From Alcanivorax borkumensis SK2 (GTDB lineage Bacteria > Pseudomonadota > Gammaproteobacteria > Pseudomonadales > Alcanivoracaceae), in assembly GCF_000009365.1 (NCBI RefSeq), contig NC_008260.1, positions 1,709,501 to 1,773,500 of the forward strand: DNA of 64,000 bases. The letters run 5' to 3'. The position numbers and the translations under genes were made by a program. Positions 26,537-36,654 of this stretch are shown piece after piece (position 1 is the first letter of the stretch; each line of letters opens with the position of its first letter). The notes under the pieces are model-generated. The model had not been told where the DNA came from and ran no database searches. It was given only the letters and a program-made list of their open reading frames with translations.

Positions 26537-29500
26537 TCAGCATAGCTCCCACTGTTTATTCAGCCGCTTCGCCGACACTGATAGCTTGGTGCCCAGCTGT
26601 TGCGCAAAGAGGCTGACCCGGTATTCCTGTAACATCCAGAAATACTGTTGAAGAGGCTCAGACTGCTTCCAGAGCGGAACGCCAGCGGCACGGGTCTCGT
26701 GTTGTTTACTATACGCCTCCAGTTCAGCACTGAGGGTGCGATCCTTGCCTATTTGCCCCCCCAGTTTTTCCAGGCGGTGATCAATCGCCGCCAGTAACCG
26801 GGGGTATTCCTGCAGCCACTCCCACGGCATTTGCAGCAATACATCATCGGGAAACAGGCAGGCCAGTTGCTGTTTAATATCCCGATGAGCATGGGCCCAG
26901 GCCAATGGGAAATTCTTTTCCAACTTGCCCATCAGCTGCCGGTAATGGGCGAAGAGTTTACCCATAATGCTCAATTGTTGCTGCGCCCAAGGCACAAAGT
27001 CACCACGATGGTCGTTGAGCCGATCCCGGAACGCGGCCTCACTGCGCACCGGCTCGTGTAGCTGAAAATGCTCAGCCAACACGCGTAGCAAGGCGTGATC
27101 CAGTGCCTGACGCGCCATGACTCCCTTCTCGGTTTTCAGCTTTTGAAACCCCGCCATTTGCGCAGCCTGCTTACGCAGGTCTCGTAGCTGCACGGTCAAT
27201 TTGAACCCCAGGAGGCGAGCTGTGCCCCAACGATGCGCCCACGCTGCATCGGCTTCGTCATCAAGAAACTGCAGTTCCACGTCATTGCCGGTATCGACAA
27301 GGGCCGGGAAACGTCGCACCGTCATGCCGCCCAAATCCTGCTCCTGACTCTCTGGAATATCCCCAAACAACCATTCCTGGCCACGCACTGCCGGTGTCTC
27401 TTGTTTGGGTTTGGGCAAGTCTCGGGTGACACTGACCAGGCGATCTTTCACCTCCCCCAGGTTACGCCCTTGAGCCAGCACCTTGCGGTGACCATCTACA
27501 CGGTCCACCACCTGAATAAACATACGCAGATGGTCGGCCAAGTTAGCGGTCTGCCACTCCTCTTGTTCGATGCGCAGACCACTCATGCGTTGCAGCTCAC
27601 GGGTCATGGCCGGAAGCAACGGCTCATCCGGCGACAGAGTTTCCATCAAGGCACTGACATAATCCGGTACTGGGACAAAATGCCGGCGCCGTGCTTTTGG
27701 CAAGGCACGAATCAAGGCCTCCAGCTTTTCACGCAGCAAACCAGGCACCAACCAATCCAGGCGAGATTCTGATATCTGATTCAACGCCGCCAGCGGCACA
27801 ATCAGAGTGACCCCATCCCGCTCGCCGGTCGGGTCGAAACTGTATTCCAACGGCAGACGAAGTCCATCGAGCTTGAGTTGATCAGGGAACTGATCATTGC
27901 CCAAATCCGGGCTACGGGAGAGCAGAAAACCATCGTCCATGAACAAGGCCTCTTTCTGCTCTGCAGTCGCACGCTTGTTATACCAATTCATCAGCCCGGC
28001 CACGGTATGAATATCGCCGGGCAAGCGCGCATCGTAGAACGCCACCCTTGCCTCTTCATCCACGAGAATGTCCCTGCGACGAAGTTTATGCTCCATGTCT
28101 TCCAGGGTTTCAAAGCGCTCTCGGTTTGCTTTCACAAACGGTGGCTCACGATGCAGGTGCCCCATGACCAGGCCTTCACGAATCATCAGCTCCCGGGATT
28201 CCACCGGCTGAATCGGCCCGTAATTTACGCCCCGCCCACTGGCCAAAATCAGACCGAAAAGATTGACCTGCTCCTTGGCCATGGCGCAGCCGCGCTTTTT
28301 CGACCAATGCGGTTCGAAATAGTGACGTTTGAGCAAATGCCCGGCGGCCTCCTCAACCCACAGCGGATCGATTTTTGCTACCGTCCGCGCAAATAAGCGG
28401 CTGGTTTCCACCTGCTCTGCAGCCATCAGCCAGCGTGCCTTGGTTCTCGATAACGCCGACCCCGGCCACACCAACGGTTTACGGTTACGGGTTGAAAGCC
28501 ACTCGCCCTCTTCGGTGCGCTGCATAACATTGGCCAACAAGCCAGTCAGCAACGCCTTGTGCAACGGCGCATATAGCGGTGACGGAGATGCTTTGGCCGC
28601 GCTTTTATTGTTTGCATTATCCGGCTCGGTTAACGATAAACCTGAATCAATCGGCGCATTAAGCGTCCAGCCTTGCTCTTTGGCCAGCAACAAAAGTTGG
28701 CGATGGGTATCACGCCATTCGCGCATACGCGTGGGAGACAGGAAGGTTTTCTTGAGCAGCTTTTCGTATTGGTTACGGCTCAGGGCTTCTCGCTGTGCAT
28801 CCGCCCACTGCCACAGCTTCACGAAGAACAGAAAATCCGATTCCTTCTCGGTAAATGGCTGGTGGGCTTGATCCGCCTGCTGCTGTTTATCGTGAGGCCG
28901 CTCGCGGGGGTCTTGAGTCGCCAGTGCTGAAACTACAATCAGAGCTTCACGCAGCACGTTCTTCTCTGCTGCCGCCACCAGCATTCGGCCCAGTGTCGGG
29001 TCCAGTGGGAAGCGGGCCAGTTGTCGGCCCAGGGCGGTCAACGTCTGCTTTTCCGTTAGCGCACCGAGTTCATCCAGCAACCGATAACCGTCCCGAACCA
29101 AACGACCGTCCGGTGGCTCAATAAAGGGAAAGTCTTCCACCTTGCCCAATCGAAGATCTGACATTTGCAGAATGACAGCACCGAGATTGGTACGCTGAAT
29201 TTCCGGGTCGGTGAACGCCGGGCGATTAAGAAAATCGTCCTCATCATACAAACGGAAACAAATGCCGGGCATCACCCGCCCACTTCGCCCTGCCCGCTGG
29301 TTGGCACTGGCCTGGCTCACCGGCTCCACAGGCAAACGCTGCACCTTAGAATGCACGCTATAGCGGCTGATACGGGCGGTGCCTGCATCAATCACATAGC
29401 GAATGCCCGGTACCGTTAACGACGTTTCTGCCACATTGGTACTGAGTACCACGCGGCGACCACGATGTGCTGAGAATATGCGGTGCTGCTCAGCCTGGCT

Positions 29501-30487
29501 AAGACGAGCATAGAGCGGCAAAATTTCCATATCACGCAAGCTGGAGCCATGGGTGGCGCAGCGTTTCAGGTGATGATGGACATCACGAATGTCCCGTTCG
29601 CCGGCCAGAAACACCAGCACGTCCCGAGCCATCGGCAAACCTTCACTGCGCTCTTCTCGTTGAATTTCCAACAGAACGTCTTCAATCTGGCGAGACAGCT
29701 CCTGCCCTTCCGCTGGTGGCCGATAGCGCATTTCCACCGGAAAGGTTCGACCGGACACTTCCAGCACCGGGGCGCCCCCAAAGTGTTCAGCAAAGCGCTG
29801 ATGGTCGATGGTGGCCGAGGTAATAATGACTTTCAGATCAGGCCGGCGCGGTAGTAACTGCTTGAGGTAACCCAACAAGAAGTCGATATTCAGGCTACGT
29901 TCATGGGCTTCATCAATAATCAGCGTATCGTACTGATTCAAAAACCGATCTTGCTGAATTTCATTGAGCAGCATGCCATCGGTTAGCACCTTGATTAACG
30001 AATGCTCGCCCACCTGTTCAGAAAAGCGCACCTTGAAACCCACCGTGCTACCCAGTGGGCTATGCAATTCTTCAGCCACCCGGCTGGCCACCGCCCTCGC
30101 GGCCAGTCGGCGAGGCTGGGTATGCCCAATGGTGCCTTCGATACCCCGGCCCAGCTCCAAACAAATCTTGGGAAGCTGGGTGGTTTTACCGGACCCGGTT
30201 TCCCCGGCAATTACCACCACTTGATGATCGTTAATCGCTTGCTTTATCTCATCGCGGCTGGCCACCACCGGCAAATCCGGCCACTCAAGAGCGGGCACCG
30301 AGGCCAACCGTTGTTCGCGGCCAGCCACAGAACTGGCGATAGCCGTGGCGACTTTATCCACCGCCTTGTCATTGCGTTTCTTGGCAGGCAGGCGTGCCAG
30401 GCCATCAAGGCGTTTTTTAAGACGAAAACGGTCAGCCCGGCGTACTTTGTCGAGTTGCTCGTAAAGCGATTTCAGGGTGTCGGTCAT
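26537..30487 (-). CDS. hrpA: ATP-dependent RNA helicase HrpA
   Basis: This 1316-residue DEAH-box helicase has Walker A GETGSGKT (residues 95-102), DEAH (192-195) and SAT (224-226). The SNVAETSLT-type motif V region appears as STNVAETSLTVPGI and motif VI as QRAGRSGR. Winged-helix, ratchet and OB-fold (DUF3418) domains follow, as in E. coli HrpA (1300 aa). HrpA acts in mRNA processing and in rescue of stalled ribosomes. It is a single gene, with REP-like repeats upstream and about 205 bases to the KASIII start downstream. Confidence 0.96.
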   Translation of the reverse strand: MTDTLKSLYEQLDKVRRADRFRLKKRLDGLARLPAKKRNDKAVDKVATAIASSVAGREQRLASVPALEWPDLPVVASRDEIKQAINDHQVVVIAGETGSGKTTQLPKICLELGRGIEGTIGHTQPRRLAARAVASRVAEELHSPLGSTVGFKVRFSEQVGEHSLIKVLTDGMLLNEIQQDRFLNQYDTLIIDEAHERSLNIDFLLGYLKQLLPRRPDLKVIITSATIDHQRFAEHFGGAPVLEVSGRTFPVEMRYRPPAEGQELSRQIEDVLLEIQREERSEGLPMARDVLVFLAGERDIRDVHHHLKRCATHGSSLRDMEILPLYARLSQAEQHRIFSAHRGRRVVLSTNVAETSLTVPGIRYVIDAGTARISRYSVHSKVQRLPVEPVSQASANQRAGRSGRVMPGICFRLYDEDDFLNRPAFTDPEIQRTNLGAVILQMSDLRLGKVEDFPFIEPPDGRLVRDGYRLLDELGALTEKQTLTALGRQLARFPLDPTLGRMLVAAAEKNVLREALIVVSALATQDPRERPHDKQQQADQAHQPFTEKESDFLFFVKLWQWADAQREALSRNQYEKLLKKTFLSPTRMREWRDTHRQLLLLAKEQGWTLNAPIDSGLSLTEPDNANNKSAAKASPSPLYAPLHKALLTGLLANVMQRTEEGEWLSTRNRKPLVWPGSALSRTKARWLMAAEQVETSRLFARTVAKIDPLWVEEAAGHLLKRHYFEPHWSKKRGCAMAKEQVNLFGLILASGRGVNYGPIQPVESRELMIREGLVMGHLHREPPFVKANRERFETLEDMEHKLRRRDILVDEEARVAFYDARLPGDIHTVAGLMNWYNKRATAEQKEALFMDDGFLLSRSPDLGNDQFPDQLKLDGLRLPLEYSFDPTGERDGVTLIVPLAALNQISESRLDWLVPGLLREKLEALIRALPKARRRHFVPVPDYVSALMETLSPDEPLLPAMTRELQRMSGLRIEQEEWQTANLADHLRMFIQVVDRVDGHRKVLAQGRNLGEVKDRLVSVTRDLPKPKQETPAVRGQEWLFGDIPESQEQDLGGMTVRRFPALVDTGNDVELQFLDDEADAAWAHRWGTARLLGFKLTVQLRDLRKQAAQMAGFQKLKTEKGVMARQALDHALLRVLAEHFQLHEPVRSEAAFRDRLNDHRGDFVPWAQQQLSIMGKLFAHYRQLMGKLEKNFPLAWAHAHRDIKQQLACLFPDDVLLQMPWEWLQEYPRLLAAIDHRLEKLGGQIGKDRTLSAELEAYSKQHETRAAGVPLWKQSEPLQQYFWMLQEYRVSLFAQQLGTKLSVSAKRLNKQWELC

Positions 30488-30513
30488 TTAAATACCGCTG
30501 TGCGAGAGCGCTT

Positions 30514-30584
30514 CTGGAGCGACAAACCAGAGGAGAAAACTTTCTCCTGACAACGTTCGCGCCTCGAGAGCCGCGCTCCTACAG
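30514..30584. repeat. REP-like palindromic cluster
   Basis: On the minus strand CTGTAGGAGCGCGGCTCTC followed by GAGGCGCGAA (30556-30584) resembles the Pseudomonas-type REP sequence. A perfect AGGAGAAA-AC-TTTCTCCT inverted repeat lies at 30531-30548, and an oppositely oriented TCTGGAGCGA motif lies at about 30513-30523. The set looks like a small two-REP element between hrpA and the M61 peptidase. Confidence 0.6.
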
Positions 30585-30607
30585 ATAAAAAATGGATGTT
30601 CATGCTG

Positions 30608-32398
30608 CTATTGTGCGTGAAGCCACCTACGACCTTTCTCAGTCAACCCGCCTTTAGCAATGGTCAAAAAGGCCGTACTGGGCTCGGAGGTTTCCACCTG
30701 AACCTTAAATCGCATTAACTCGTCACGGCGGAAAGCATGAATTTCCAAAGATTCTCCAGGCAGGAAACATGACAGTAAATCATCGATATTTTGAGTGGTC
30801 GCCTGCAGACCATCCACGGCAATAATCACATCACCGGCAGATAACCCGGCTGCCATGGCAGCACCTTGTTCAAAAGCCACCGCAATCTTCGCGCCCATCA
30901 CATCGGGCACCAGCCGAACGCCCAGATGAGGGACCCCCTCTTTACCCGGCTTGCCACCGTTATCAGCATGCCCCGCGGCACTGCGCCAGTGTAGCTCCAC
31001 GCCACGCTCGGCCAACAGTTCAGCTAACGGCAGGTCCTCAGTGCTGTACAGCGCCAGATCGAAAAAATCGCTCATGTCGGTGCCGGCGATTTCTTCAGCA
31101 AGTGGCTGGATTCCCTGCTCAGGGACGCCTTCACCGGTCTGACCGTAGCGCTGCCACAACACGCGCATCAGGTCGTCCAACGATGTCTGCTCGCCGGTCA
31201 GATTACGCAGGGTCAAATCCAGCGCCAGCGCCACCAATGAGCCCTTGGTGTAATAGCTGACAATGGCGTTCGGGGCGTTTTCGTCCTGTTTGTAGAAGCG
31301 AGTCCAGGCATCAAAACTGGACTCGGTCACCGTTTGTCTGTGACGCCCCTGACCGCGGTAAACCCGAGTCAGTGTCTGCCCTAACAGCTCCAGGTAGCTT
31401 TGTGGCGAGACCAGCCCAGTTCGCGTCAAAGACAGATCATCGTAGTAACTGGTAATCCCTTCAAAGGCCCACAGTAATTCTGTGTGCACTTCCTGTGACA
31501 AATCAAAGGGAGTAAACGCCGCAGGTTTTATCCGTTTTATGTTCCAGGTATGAAAATACTCATGGCTGCACAACCCTAAATACGAGCGATAACCATCGCG
31601 GACTTTGCCCGGTTCATCACTACGGCGAGGTAAATCATCACGGGGGCACATCAGGCTAGTGGAGTTACGGTGCTCCAGCCCACCATAGTCATTGCCGGTA
31701 ACCAGCGTCATAAAGACGTAGCGATCCATCGGCGCCGGCTCACCGAACATGCGAATGTGGTGCTCGCAAATCGGTTTCAGGTCGCGACACAAGCGTGCTG
31801 TGTCTGTTTTATGTCGCCCCGCCAACACTACCCAATGAGGCACTCCGCAAGCCTCAAACTGGGCGTATTCGAACGGCCCCATTTCTACTGGGTAATCGAT
31901 CAAGGCATCGTAGTTTTCGGCCTCAAACAGGCCGAAAGCCAGCTCGGAACCGGTCTGGCGCGGCAGCCCGGTGGCCACCTGCCAACCAGTATAGGCGTGC
32001 CCTTGCGGCGCTTCGATAGCCACCTGGCAAGGTTGATCTTCATGGCCCATGGCCGCGAGAAAAACACAGCTACCATTGAAATAGCCGTGGGTGGTATCCA
32101 GGTGCGCGCCGCGTACCGACAGATCCCACGCATACACTTGGTATTGCAGTTGCACCGGCCCGTCGCAGGGAGGCAGCTGCCAGGTCTGTTTGTCTCGCTT
32201 GGCCACTGGCAGGCTTTCGCCATGACAGCGGGCTTGCACATGAACAATGTGGCGGGCGAAATCGCGAATCATATAGCTGCCAGGAATCCAAGCGGGCAGG
32301 CTAAAGGCCTGCCCTTCTGGCATCGGCTCCGCCACCGTCAGGGTAACTTCGAACAAATGCGCCTCTGGGCGCAAGGGGCGAATCCGATATTCAATCAT
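30608..32398 (-). CDS. M61-family glycyl aminopeptidase with PDZ domain
   Basis: This 596-residue protein has an N-terminal M61 beta domain (LPAWIPGSYMIRDFARHIV), then the zinc site SHEYFHTWNIKRIKP (HExxH near residues 277-281). A following ELLWAFEGITSYYDDL supplies the third-ligand Glu. The C-terminal PDZ domain (LGVRLVPDVMGAKIAVAFEQGAAMAAGLSAGDVIIAVDGL) is at about residues 490-570. No signal peptide is seen, so it is probably cytoplasmic. The ATG at 32398 has AGGAGT upstream; an in-frame start 33 bases earlier would sit before that site. A GC-rich hairpin precedes the ribosome site. Confidence 0.92.
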   Translation of the reverse strand: MIEYRIRPLRPEAHLFEVTLTVAEPMPEGQAFSLPAWIPGSYMIRDFARHIVHVQARCHGESLPVAKRDKQTWQLPPCDGPVQLQYQVYAWDLSVRGAHLDTTHGYFNGSCVFLAAMGHEDQPCQVAIEAPQGHAYTGWQVATGLPRQTGSELAFGLFEAENYDALIDYPVEMGPFEYAQFEACGVPHWVVLAGRHKTDTARLCRDLKPICEHHIRMFGEPAPMDRYVFMTLVTGNDYGGLEHRNSTSLMCPRDDLPRRSDEPGKVRDGYRSYLGLCSHEYFHTWNIKRIKPAAFTPFDLSQEVHTELLWAFEGITSYYDDLSLTRTGLVSPQSYLELLGQTLTRVYRGQGRHRQTVTESSFDAWTRFYKQDENAPNAIVSYYTKGSLVALALDLTLRNLTGEQTSLDDLMRVLWQRYGQTGEGVPEQGIQPLAEEIAGTDMSDFFDLALYSTEDLPLAELLAERGVELHWRSAAGHADNGGKPGKEGVPHLGVRLVPDVMGAKIAVAFEQGAAMAAGLSAGDVIIAVDGLQATTQNIDDLLSCFLPGESLEIHAFRRDELMRFKVQVETSEPSTAFLTIAKGGLTEKGRRWLHAQ

Positions 32399-32430
32399 GA
32401 AAACTCCTGACAATAATTCCTGAAACAGCA

Positions 32431-32451
32431 CCGGGGGCCTCTGGCCCCCGG
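32431..32451 (-). promoter_or_regulatory. GC-rich leader hairpin of the M61 peptidase gene
   Basis: CCGGGGGCC-TCT-GGCCCCCGG is a perfect 9-bp stem 23 bases upstream of the AGGAGT ribosome site, with no T run. It may stabilise the mRNA leader or be a processing site. Confidence 0.4.
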
Positions 32452-32946
32452 TCGATGATGAAAGAGAAACACACTCAATTCATCTCATGCTTAACCATAC
32501 GTACCACAACGTCATTGGCAACACCCATTGTAATGGCTTACAGATCACCAAGATTAATCGTGATGGATTTCGCTCACCATAATAGCCCTTCCAGCGAGAG
32601 GCGGTACAGATTGAAAACGAGAAGACGGTTAAAAATCAGGCTCATAGATGAGATTCTAAGCCGCCGAAGTAAGCGTGCGCCCATGACCCCAGCGAATCAC
32701 GGAGCTGATTATCATTGACCTGTGCGCGACCGGTGCCTGGTCAACAGACATCGCCTGCCCAATGATCTTTGGCACGAGCGCAATGATTAATCATAACGTT
32801 ATGCGTTGAACAGGCAATTAACCCCGTTACGCCAACCACGAAAACCATCAGGAGATTTTTTATTCTTGCTATCATGATTCTTCATCGCTGAGATGTCTTG
32901 ACCTTGCCTCGGCAATAGCGCAGGTTTTGCTCAGCCGGAGAACATT
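32452..32946. other. Gene-free region with overlapping palindromes at 32784-32803
   Basis: About 500 bases with no supported gene. TGATTAATCA (32784-32793) and CATAACGTTATG (32792-32803), both perfect palindromes, overlap by two bases about 145 bases before the alpha/beta hydrolase ATG and could be operators. An 87-codon open frame at 32455-32718 has no family resemblance or ribosome site. Confidence 0.45.
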
Positions 32947-33873
32947 ATGAGCGAACAAATGATCTATCACACTACGGATGACAACCATGTCATCGCCATC
33001 CATTATTGGCCCTGCAAAGCTCAAGCGAGCAAGGGAACAGTAATTTGGCTACACGGCATGTCGGAACATGGCGCTCGCTACCAAAACCTTGCCAGCATAT
33101 TGAATGCGGCCGGCTGGCATCTCTATTGCCCTGATCATCGTGGCCATGGCGCCAGCATCAGTGATACCTGCCCCGCCGGACACATTGGTGACCAGCACGG
33201 TTGGCAGCACCTGATGAACGATGTTGCCAGCGTGATTCATCTTGCTAAAGAAAAGCACCCACAGTTGCCCGTAGTACTGGGCGGACACAGTATGGGCTCA
33301 TTTGTTGCGTTGGGCGCGGCAGAGCAGCTTGGGGATACCTTAGCCGGCCTAGTCTTGTGTGCTAGTGATTATCATCCTGGCGCTTACTATCGCCTGATGG
33401 GCCTACCCGTACGATTCGAACGTATGCGTCAGGGTAAACGTAATCCCAGCCCGGTGATACGCAAGCTCACCTTCGGCACCTGGGCCACCCGGATACCAGA
33501 AGCCACTACCGAGTTCGACTGGCTGAGCGGGAACCCCGAAGAAGTGAAACGCTATATCGACGACCCACTCTGTGGATTCGATTGCAGTACGGAGACATGG
33601 ATGCAACTGGTTACCGCCATGCGCCGCATTCAAAGTATTGCCGGCTTGTCCGAGCTACCAGAAACGCTGCCGGTCTTATTACTCGGCGGCGAGCAAGATC
33701 CGATGAGCGATAATGGCAAGGGCATGATGGCGCTAGAGAAAGTACTGCATGCTATGAAACAGCCGCTCCAGACCCATTTCTGGCCTGAAGGCCGGCATGA
33801 GATTCTTAACGATCATTGTCGTGCTGAAGTGGAGCAAGCAATTATCGACTGGCTAGCAGAATGCACTGAGTAA
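32947..33873 (+). CDS. Alpha/beta hydrolase, monoacylglycerol lipase/lysophospholipase type
   Basis: This 308-residue hydrolase has the serine nucleophile elbow GGHSMGSF (Ser about 117), oxyanion-hole HGMSEHGARY (residues 36-45), the YCPDHRGHGAS strand-turn, an acid-site segment LLLGGEQDPMSDN and a catalytic His in EGRHEILND. This is the Hydrolase_4/PldB pattern of monoacylglycerol lipases and lysophospholipases. No signal peptide is present. The start has CGGAG 7 bases upstream. It is a single gene followed by a bidirectional terminator. Confidence 0.88.
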   Translation: MSEQMIYHTTDDNHVIAIHYWPCKAQASKGTVIWLHGMSEHGARYQNLASILNAAGWHLYCPDHRGHGASISDTCPAGHIGDQHGWQHLMNDVASVIHLAKEKHPQLPVVLGGHSMGSFVALGAAEQLGDTLAGLVLCASDYHPGAYYRLMGLPVRFERMRQGKRNPSPVIRKLTFGTWATRIPEATTEFDWLSGNPEEVKRYIDDPLCGFDCSTETWMQLVTAMRRIQSIAGLSELPETLPVLLLGGEQDPMSDNGKGMMALEKVLHAMKQPLQTHFWPEGRHEILNDHCRAEVEQAIIDWLAECTE

Positions 33874-33917
33874 TCTGATACAAGTAGTATCCACCCTACT
33901 AAGCTACAGACAGACAT

Positions 33918-33947
33918 AAAAAAACCGGGCATTAAGCCCGGTTTTTT
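33918..33947 (+). terminator. Bidirectional terminator
   Basis: CCGGGC-ATTAA-GCCCGG is flanked by seven A and six T, between the convergent hydrolase and coiled-coil genes. Confidence 0.9.
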
Positions 33948-33961
33948 ATCAAACACTGACG

Positions 33962-34249
33962 TTACTTGAATAAGCTGTTCTTAATGTCTTTCAGACCATC
34001 CAAGGTGCTATCCCAAGTTTTTTCCACACTATCTTTCACGTCTTCCCAACGGGTATTGCTGTCGTTGCGCACCTCTTCCAGCCGCGCAGCCAGCTCCTCA
34101 CGTTTTTCCTTTAATTCCAGCTTGCGAGTTTCCCACTTGTGGCGGACATCTTCACCTGCTTTGTCCGCTTTGACTTGCAGTTGATCAAATTCATTGTCCA
34201 ACTCGTCCAGCTTGCCTTTTACCTTTTCGATGAAAGTGTTGCGGTCCAT
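33962..34249 (-). CDS. Small charged coiled-coil protein
   Basis: This 95-residue protein is almost entirely predicted coiled coil, rich in Lys, Glu and Asp (FIEKVKGKLDELDNEF, then KWETRKLELKEKREELAARL). Its ending TWDSTLDGLKDIKNSLFK resembles stress-related coiled-coil proteins of the sll1863 type, but no function is assigned. The ATG at 34249 has AGGAGAT 6 bases upstream; the longer frame adds 26 unlikely residues. It lies downstream of the transglycosylase gene on the same strand, 80 bases away. Confidence 0.8.
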   Translation of the reverse strand: MDRNTFIEKVKGKLDELDNEFDQLQVKADKAGEDVRHKWETRKLELKEKREELAARLEEVRNDSNTRWEDVKDSVEKTWDSTLDGLKDIKNSLFK

Positions 34250-34329
34250 CACAATCTCCTTCAATGAGTGGTACCACATACAATGGGGCTCTCCTCCAGC
34301 TTTTCCATGGCCCCGTTGTAAAATCAACG

Positions 34330-36423
34330 TTAAAGCTCGGGCTGCTTCTGTTCCCCCAACGCTGACACATAACCCAAGTATCGAGTCTTAATTTCTCGCA
34401 CGTATTTCACTGGCTCCCTGCCTCGCACATAGCCATAACGAGCCTGCTGGGCATATTGAGGCTTGGATAACAGCAGCATGGCCTCTTCTACATGACCGAA
34501 CCACTTGTCAGGATTCTTACCCAGCCGTTGCGCCAGGCGACGTGCATCTTCCACATGGCCATGGCCTGCATTGTACGCAGCCAAGGTAAAGTAGAGTTTT
34601 TCCGCCAGGTCTAACCGCGCAGGAAAACGCTGCTCAAGCCAATCTATATACGCTAGGCCTGCAGACACTCCATTCTCCGGATCGGTCAAATTGCTGTACC
34701 CAAATTGCCTACCTGTGCGTGGCATTACCTGCAACAATCCTTGGGCGCCGGCGAAAGAACGAGCGTTTGGGTTAAACCGACTTTCTTGGTACATCTGCGA
34801 GGTGATTAAACGCCAGTCCAAGCCATATTCAAGCGATTTCTCCCGCACTAAATCATCATACGGGGAGATATTACGGCCTGGCTCCACCCGGTAGGCCTCA
34901 TGGGCGGCGATGGTTTTCTTTTCTACGAAGTAACGATTATACGTCACGTTATAAAACAAGCCCCGGTAATTCCGCTTTATGTAATTATTCAGCTGCTTGC
35001 GCAAAATTTTCTGAGGCTCACGGGTAACCCAGGCAATCTCTTTGGCTGGTTCGAACTGGAACAAAACGGCGATATCATCTCGGTAGGTGGATTCCATGGC
35101 CGCCAGATGGCTATCGGCCATGGTCAGGTCGTACTCACCATTAGCCACACCCTCAATCAGCATTTCCGTGCTTGCCTGAAAAACTTCCTGGATATCAAAC
35201 TGCAGTCCAGTCGCCTGTAGATCTTTTAGTGTGTCGTAATAAGCCGTTTCCGGATTAACTGCTACGGTACGACCAGCCAGCGCCTGCACCGATCCCAATG
35301 GCACATCGCCAGCCTCACCGATCAATTGCTCATTCACTTCTAAGTAACGCTTGCTAAACGCCCAACCAGCTAGCTGCCGATCAGAGGTAATCGTCATCGA
35401 CGCAGCGATAACATCGCCCTCCCCCGCCTCCAGCGCGCTAAACATGGCAGACGGACTATCCCGGACCACTACCCGAACTCTCAAACGATGCTGCTTGGCG
35501 AAATCTTTAATCAGATCATAATCAAAGCCCATCAATTCGCCACGCCACATAAAATAGCTGGCCGGGTTATTGGAAGTAATTACTCGCAATACGCCCCTCT
35601 CGCCAATGGCCTCCCAATCACGAGCTTCTGCACTCCCATCAGAAGTAATGATCCGCTCACTAGTAATATACTGATTGATCTGATTAAGTAACTCCGTACT
35701 ACTGGGGCGAACCGCCCAAGCAATGCGTCGCTTACGATTCAACACCGGCCCTGCAACCGCTTCACCGTCCTCATCCAACAAGACGTCCAGCATATTACTG
35801 TCTACGATAGAGGCCGCAAATTCACCATTAGCCACACCATTGACCAACGCTTCATCCGATATGGAGCTATCCAGGACCTCTACGCTTATGCTTTGATGCC
35901 GTTTGGCCAGCTTAGTGGCCGTTTCCTGATAAGCGGACCCGTCCGGCACTGACACAATAAGGCTACCCATCTCAGTCAACGCTAAGTCCGCCAATGCCCG
36001 TGGCACCACCAAACGTTCTTGCACCGCATTAACAGGGGTAGAAAAAGCAAGCGTCTTCTTGCGGGCCTTGGTCACCGAATAATTGGTGATGATGATATCC
36101 GCCACTCCTTGATTGATAAGGGTGCCCAACTCAGAGAAGTTATCGGCATACACCCAGCGCGGCTCAAGTCCAAGGTATTCCACAAACGCTTCGGCCTGAT
36201 GCTGATATTCACTAGCAGGAATACCGTCGCGAGGGAGACCGGACGGTTCATCAAAGCGAGGGGCCAGAAGCCGGATAAAACCACGCTCTTTCATGGCGGG
36301 CAAATCACCGGTTTCCAGGTAGTTGTCAAAGGTGCTAACAACCTCACCCACCTCTGGCTCCTTGTCACAACCGGCTAGCAGCATGAAACCGAGGCATATA
36401 AGCATAAATATGCCTAAACGCAT
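34330..36423 (-). CDS. MltF-like lytic transglycosylase lipoprotein with two solute-binding domains
   Basis: This 697-residue lipoprotein (signal ending LLAGC, lipidated Cys 19) has a first periplasmic solute-binding (SBP_bac_3-type) domain at about 45-255 and a second at about 270-500. The C-terminal SLT domain has the catalytic Glu in QMYQESRFNPNA, then FAGAQGLLQVMP and LAAYNAGHGHVEDAR. E. coli MltF (518 aa) has one solute-binding domain; the extra copy is unusual. It should cleave peptidoglycan, with the binding domains sensing a ligand. The ATG at 36423 has GGAAGG upstream. Confidence 0.9.
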   Translation of the reverse strand: MRLGIFMLICLGFMLLAGCDKEPEVGEVVSTFDNYLETGDLPAMKERGFIRLLAPRFDEPSGLPRDGIPASEYQHQAEAFVEYLGLEPRWVYADNFSELGTLINQGVADIIITNYSVTKARKKTLAFSTPVNAVQERLVVPRALADLALTEMGSLIVSVPDGSAYQETATKLAKRHQSISVEVLDSSISDEALVNGVANGEFAASIVDSNMLDVLLDEDGEAVAGPVLNRKRRIAWAVRPSSTELLNQINQYITSERIITSDGSAEARDWEAIGERGVLRVITSNNPASYFMWRGELMGFDYDLIKDFAKQHRLRVRVVVRDSPSAMFSALEAGEGDVIAASMTITSDRQLAGWAFSKRYLEVNEQLIGEAGDVPLGSVQALAGRTVAVNPETAYYDTLKDLQATGLQFDIQEVFQASTEMLIEGVANGEYDLTMADSHLAAMESTYRDDIAVLFQFEPAKEIAWVTREPQKILRKQLNNYIKRNYRGLFYNVTYNRYFVEKKTIAAHEAYRVEPGRNISPYDDLVREKSLEYGLDWRLITSQMYQESRFNPNARSFAGAQGLLQVMPRTGRQFGYSNLTDPENGVSAGLAYIDWLEQRFPARLDLAEKLYFTLAAYNAGHGHVEDARRLAQRLGKNPDKWFGHVEEAMLLLSKPQYAQQARYGYVRGREPVKYVREIKTRYLGYVSALGEQKQPEL

Positions 36424-36654
36424 GAGCACCCCCTTCCTTTTCTAGGGTTTATTACTTAGTTCAGAGTACCAGCCTATGAATATAGGGCAATACTCTTTAG
36501 GAAGAACTGCCGACTCAAGATCTCGAAAAACCTATCAAGTGGCATTTTCTGGCAGCAAAGGCAAACATCTAGCACTAGGGCGAAAGCCCAGCCACAGAAG
36601 GGGCGGGTAATTAACAGGAAGGGAAAAGACGCTATTTCAATAGAAATGTGGAGC

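Noticed and set aside
32455..32718. Open frame of 87 codons in the gene-free spacer
   Set aside because: No ribosome site, no recognised pattern, and low-complexity basic stretch; left as unsupported.
32698..32722. Possible Fur box near GATTATCATT
   Set aside because: Only a partial match to one half of the consensus and no iron gene follows closely.
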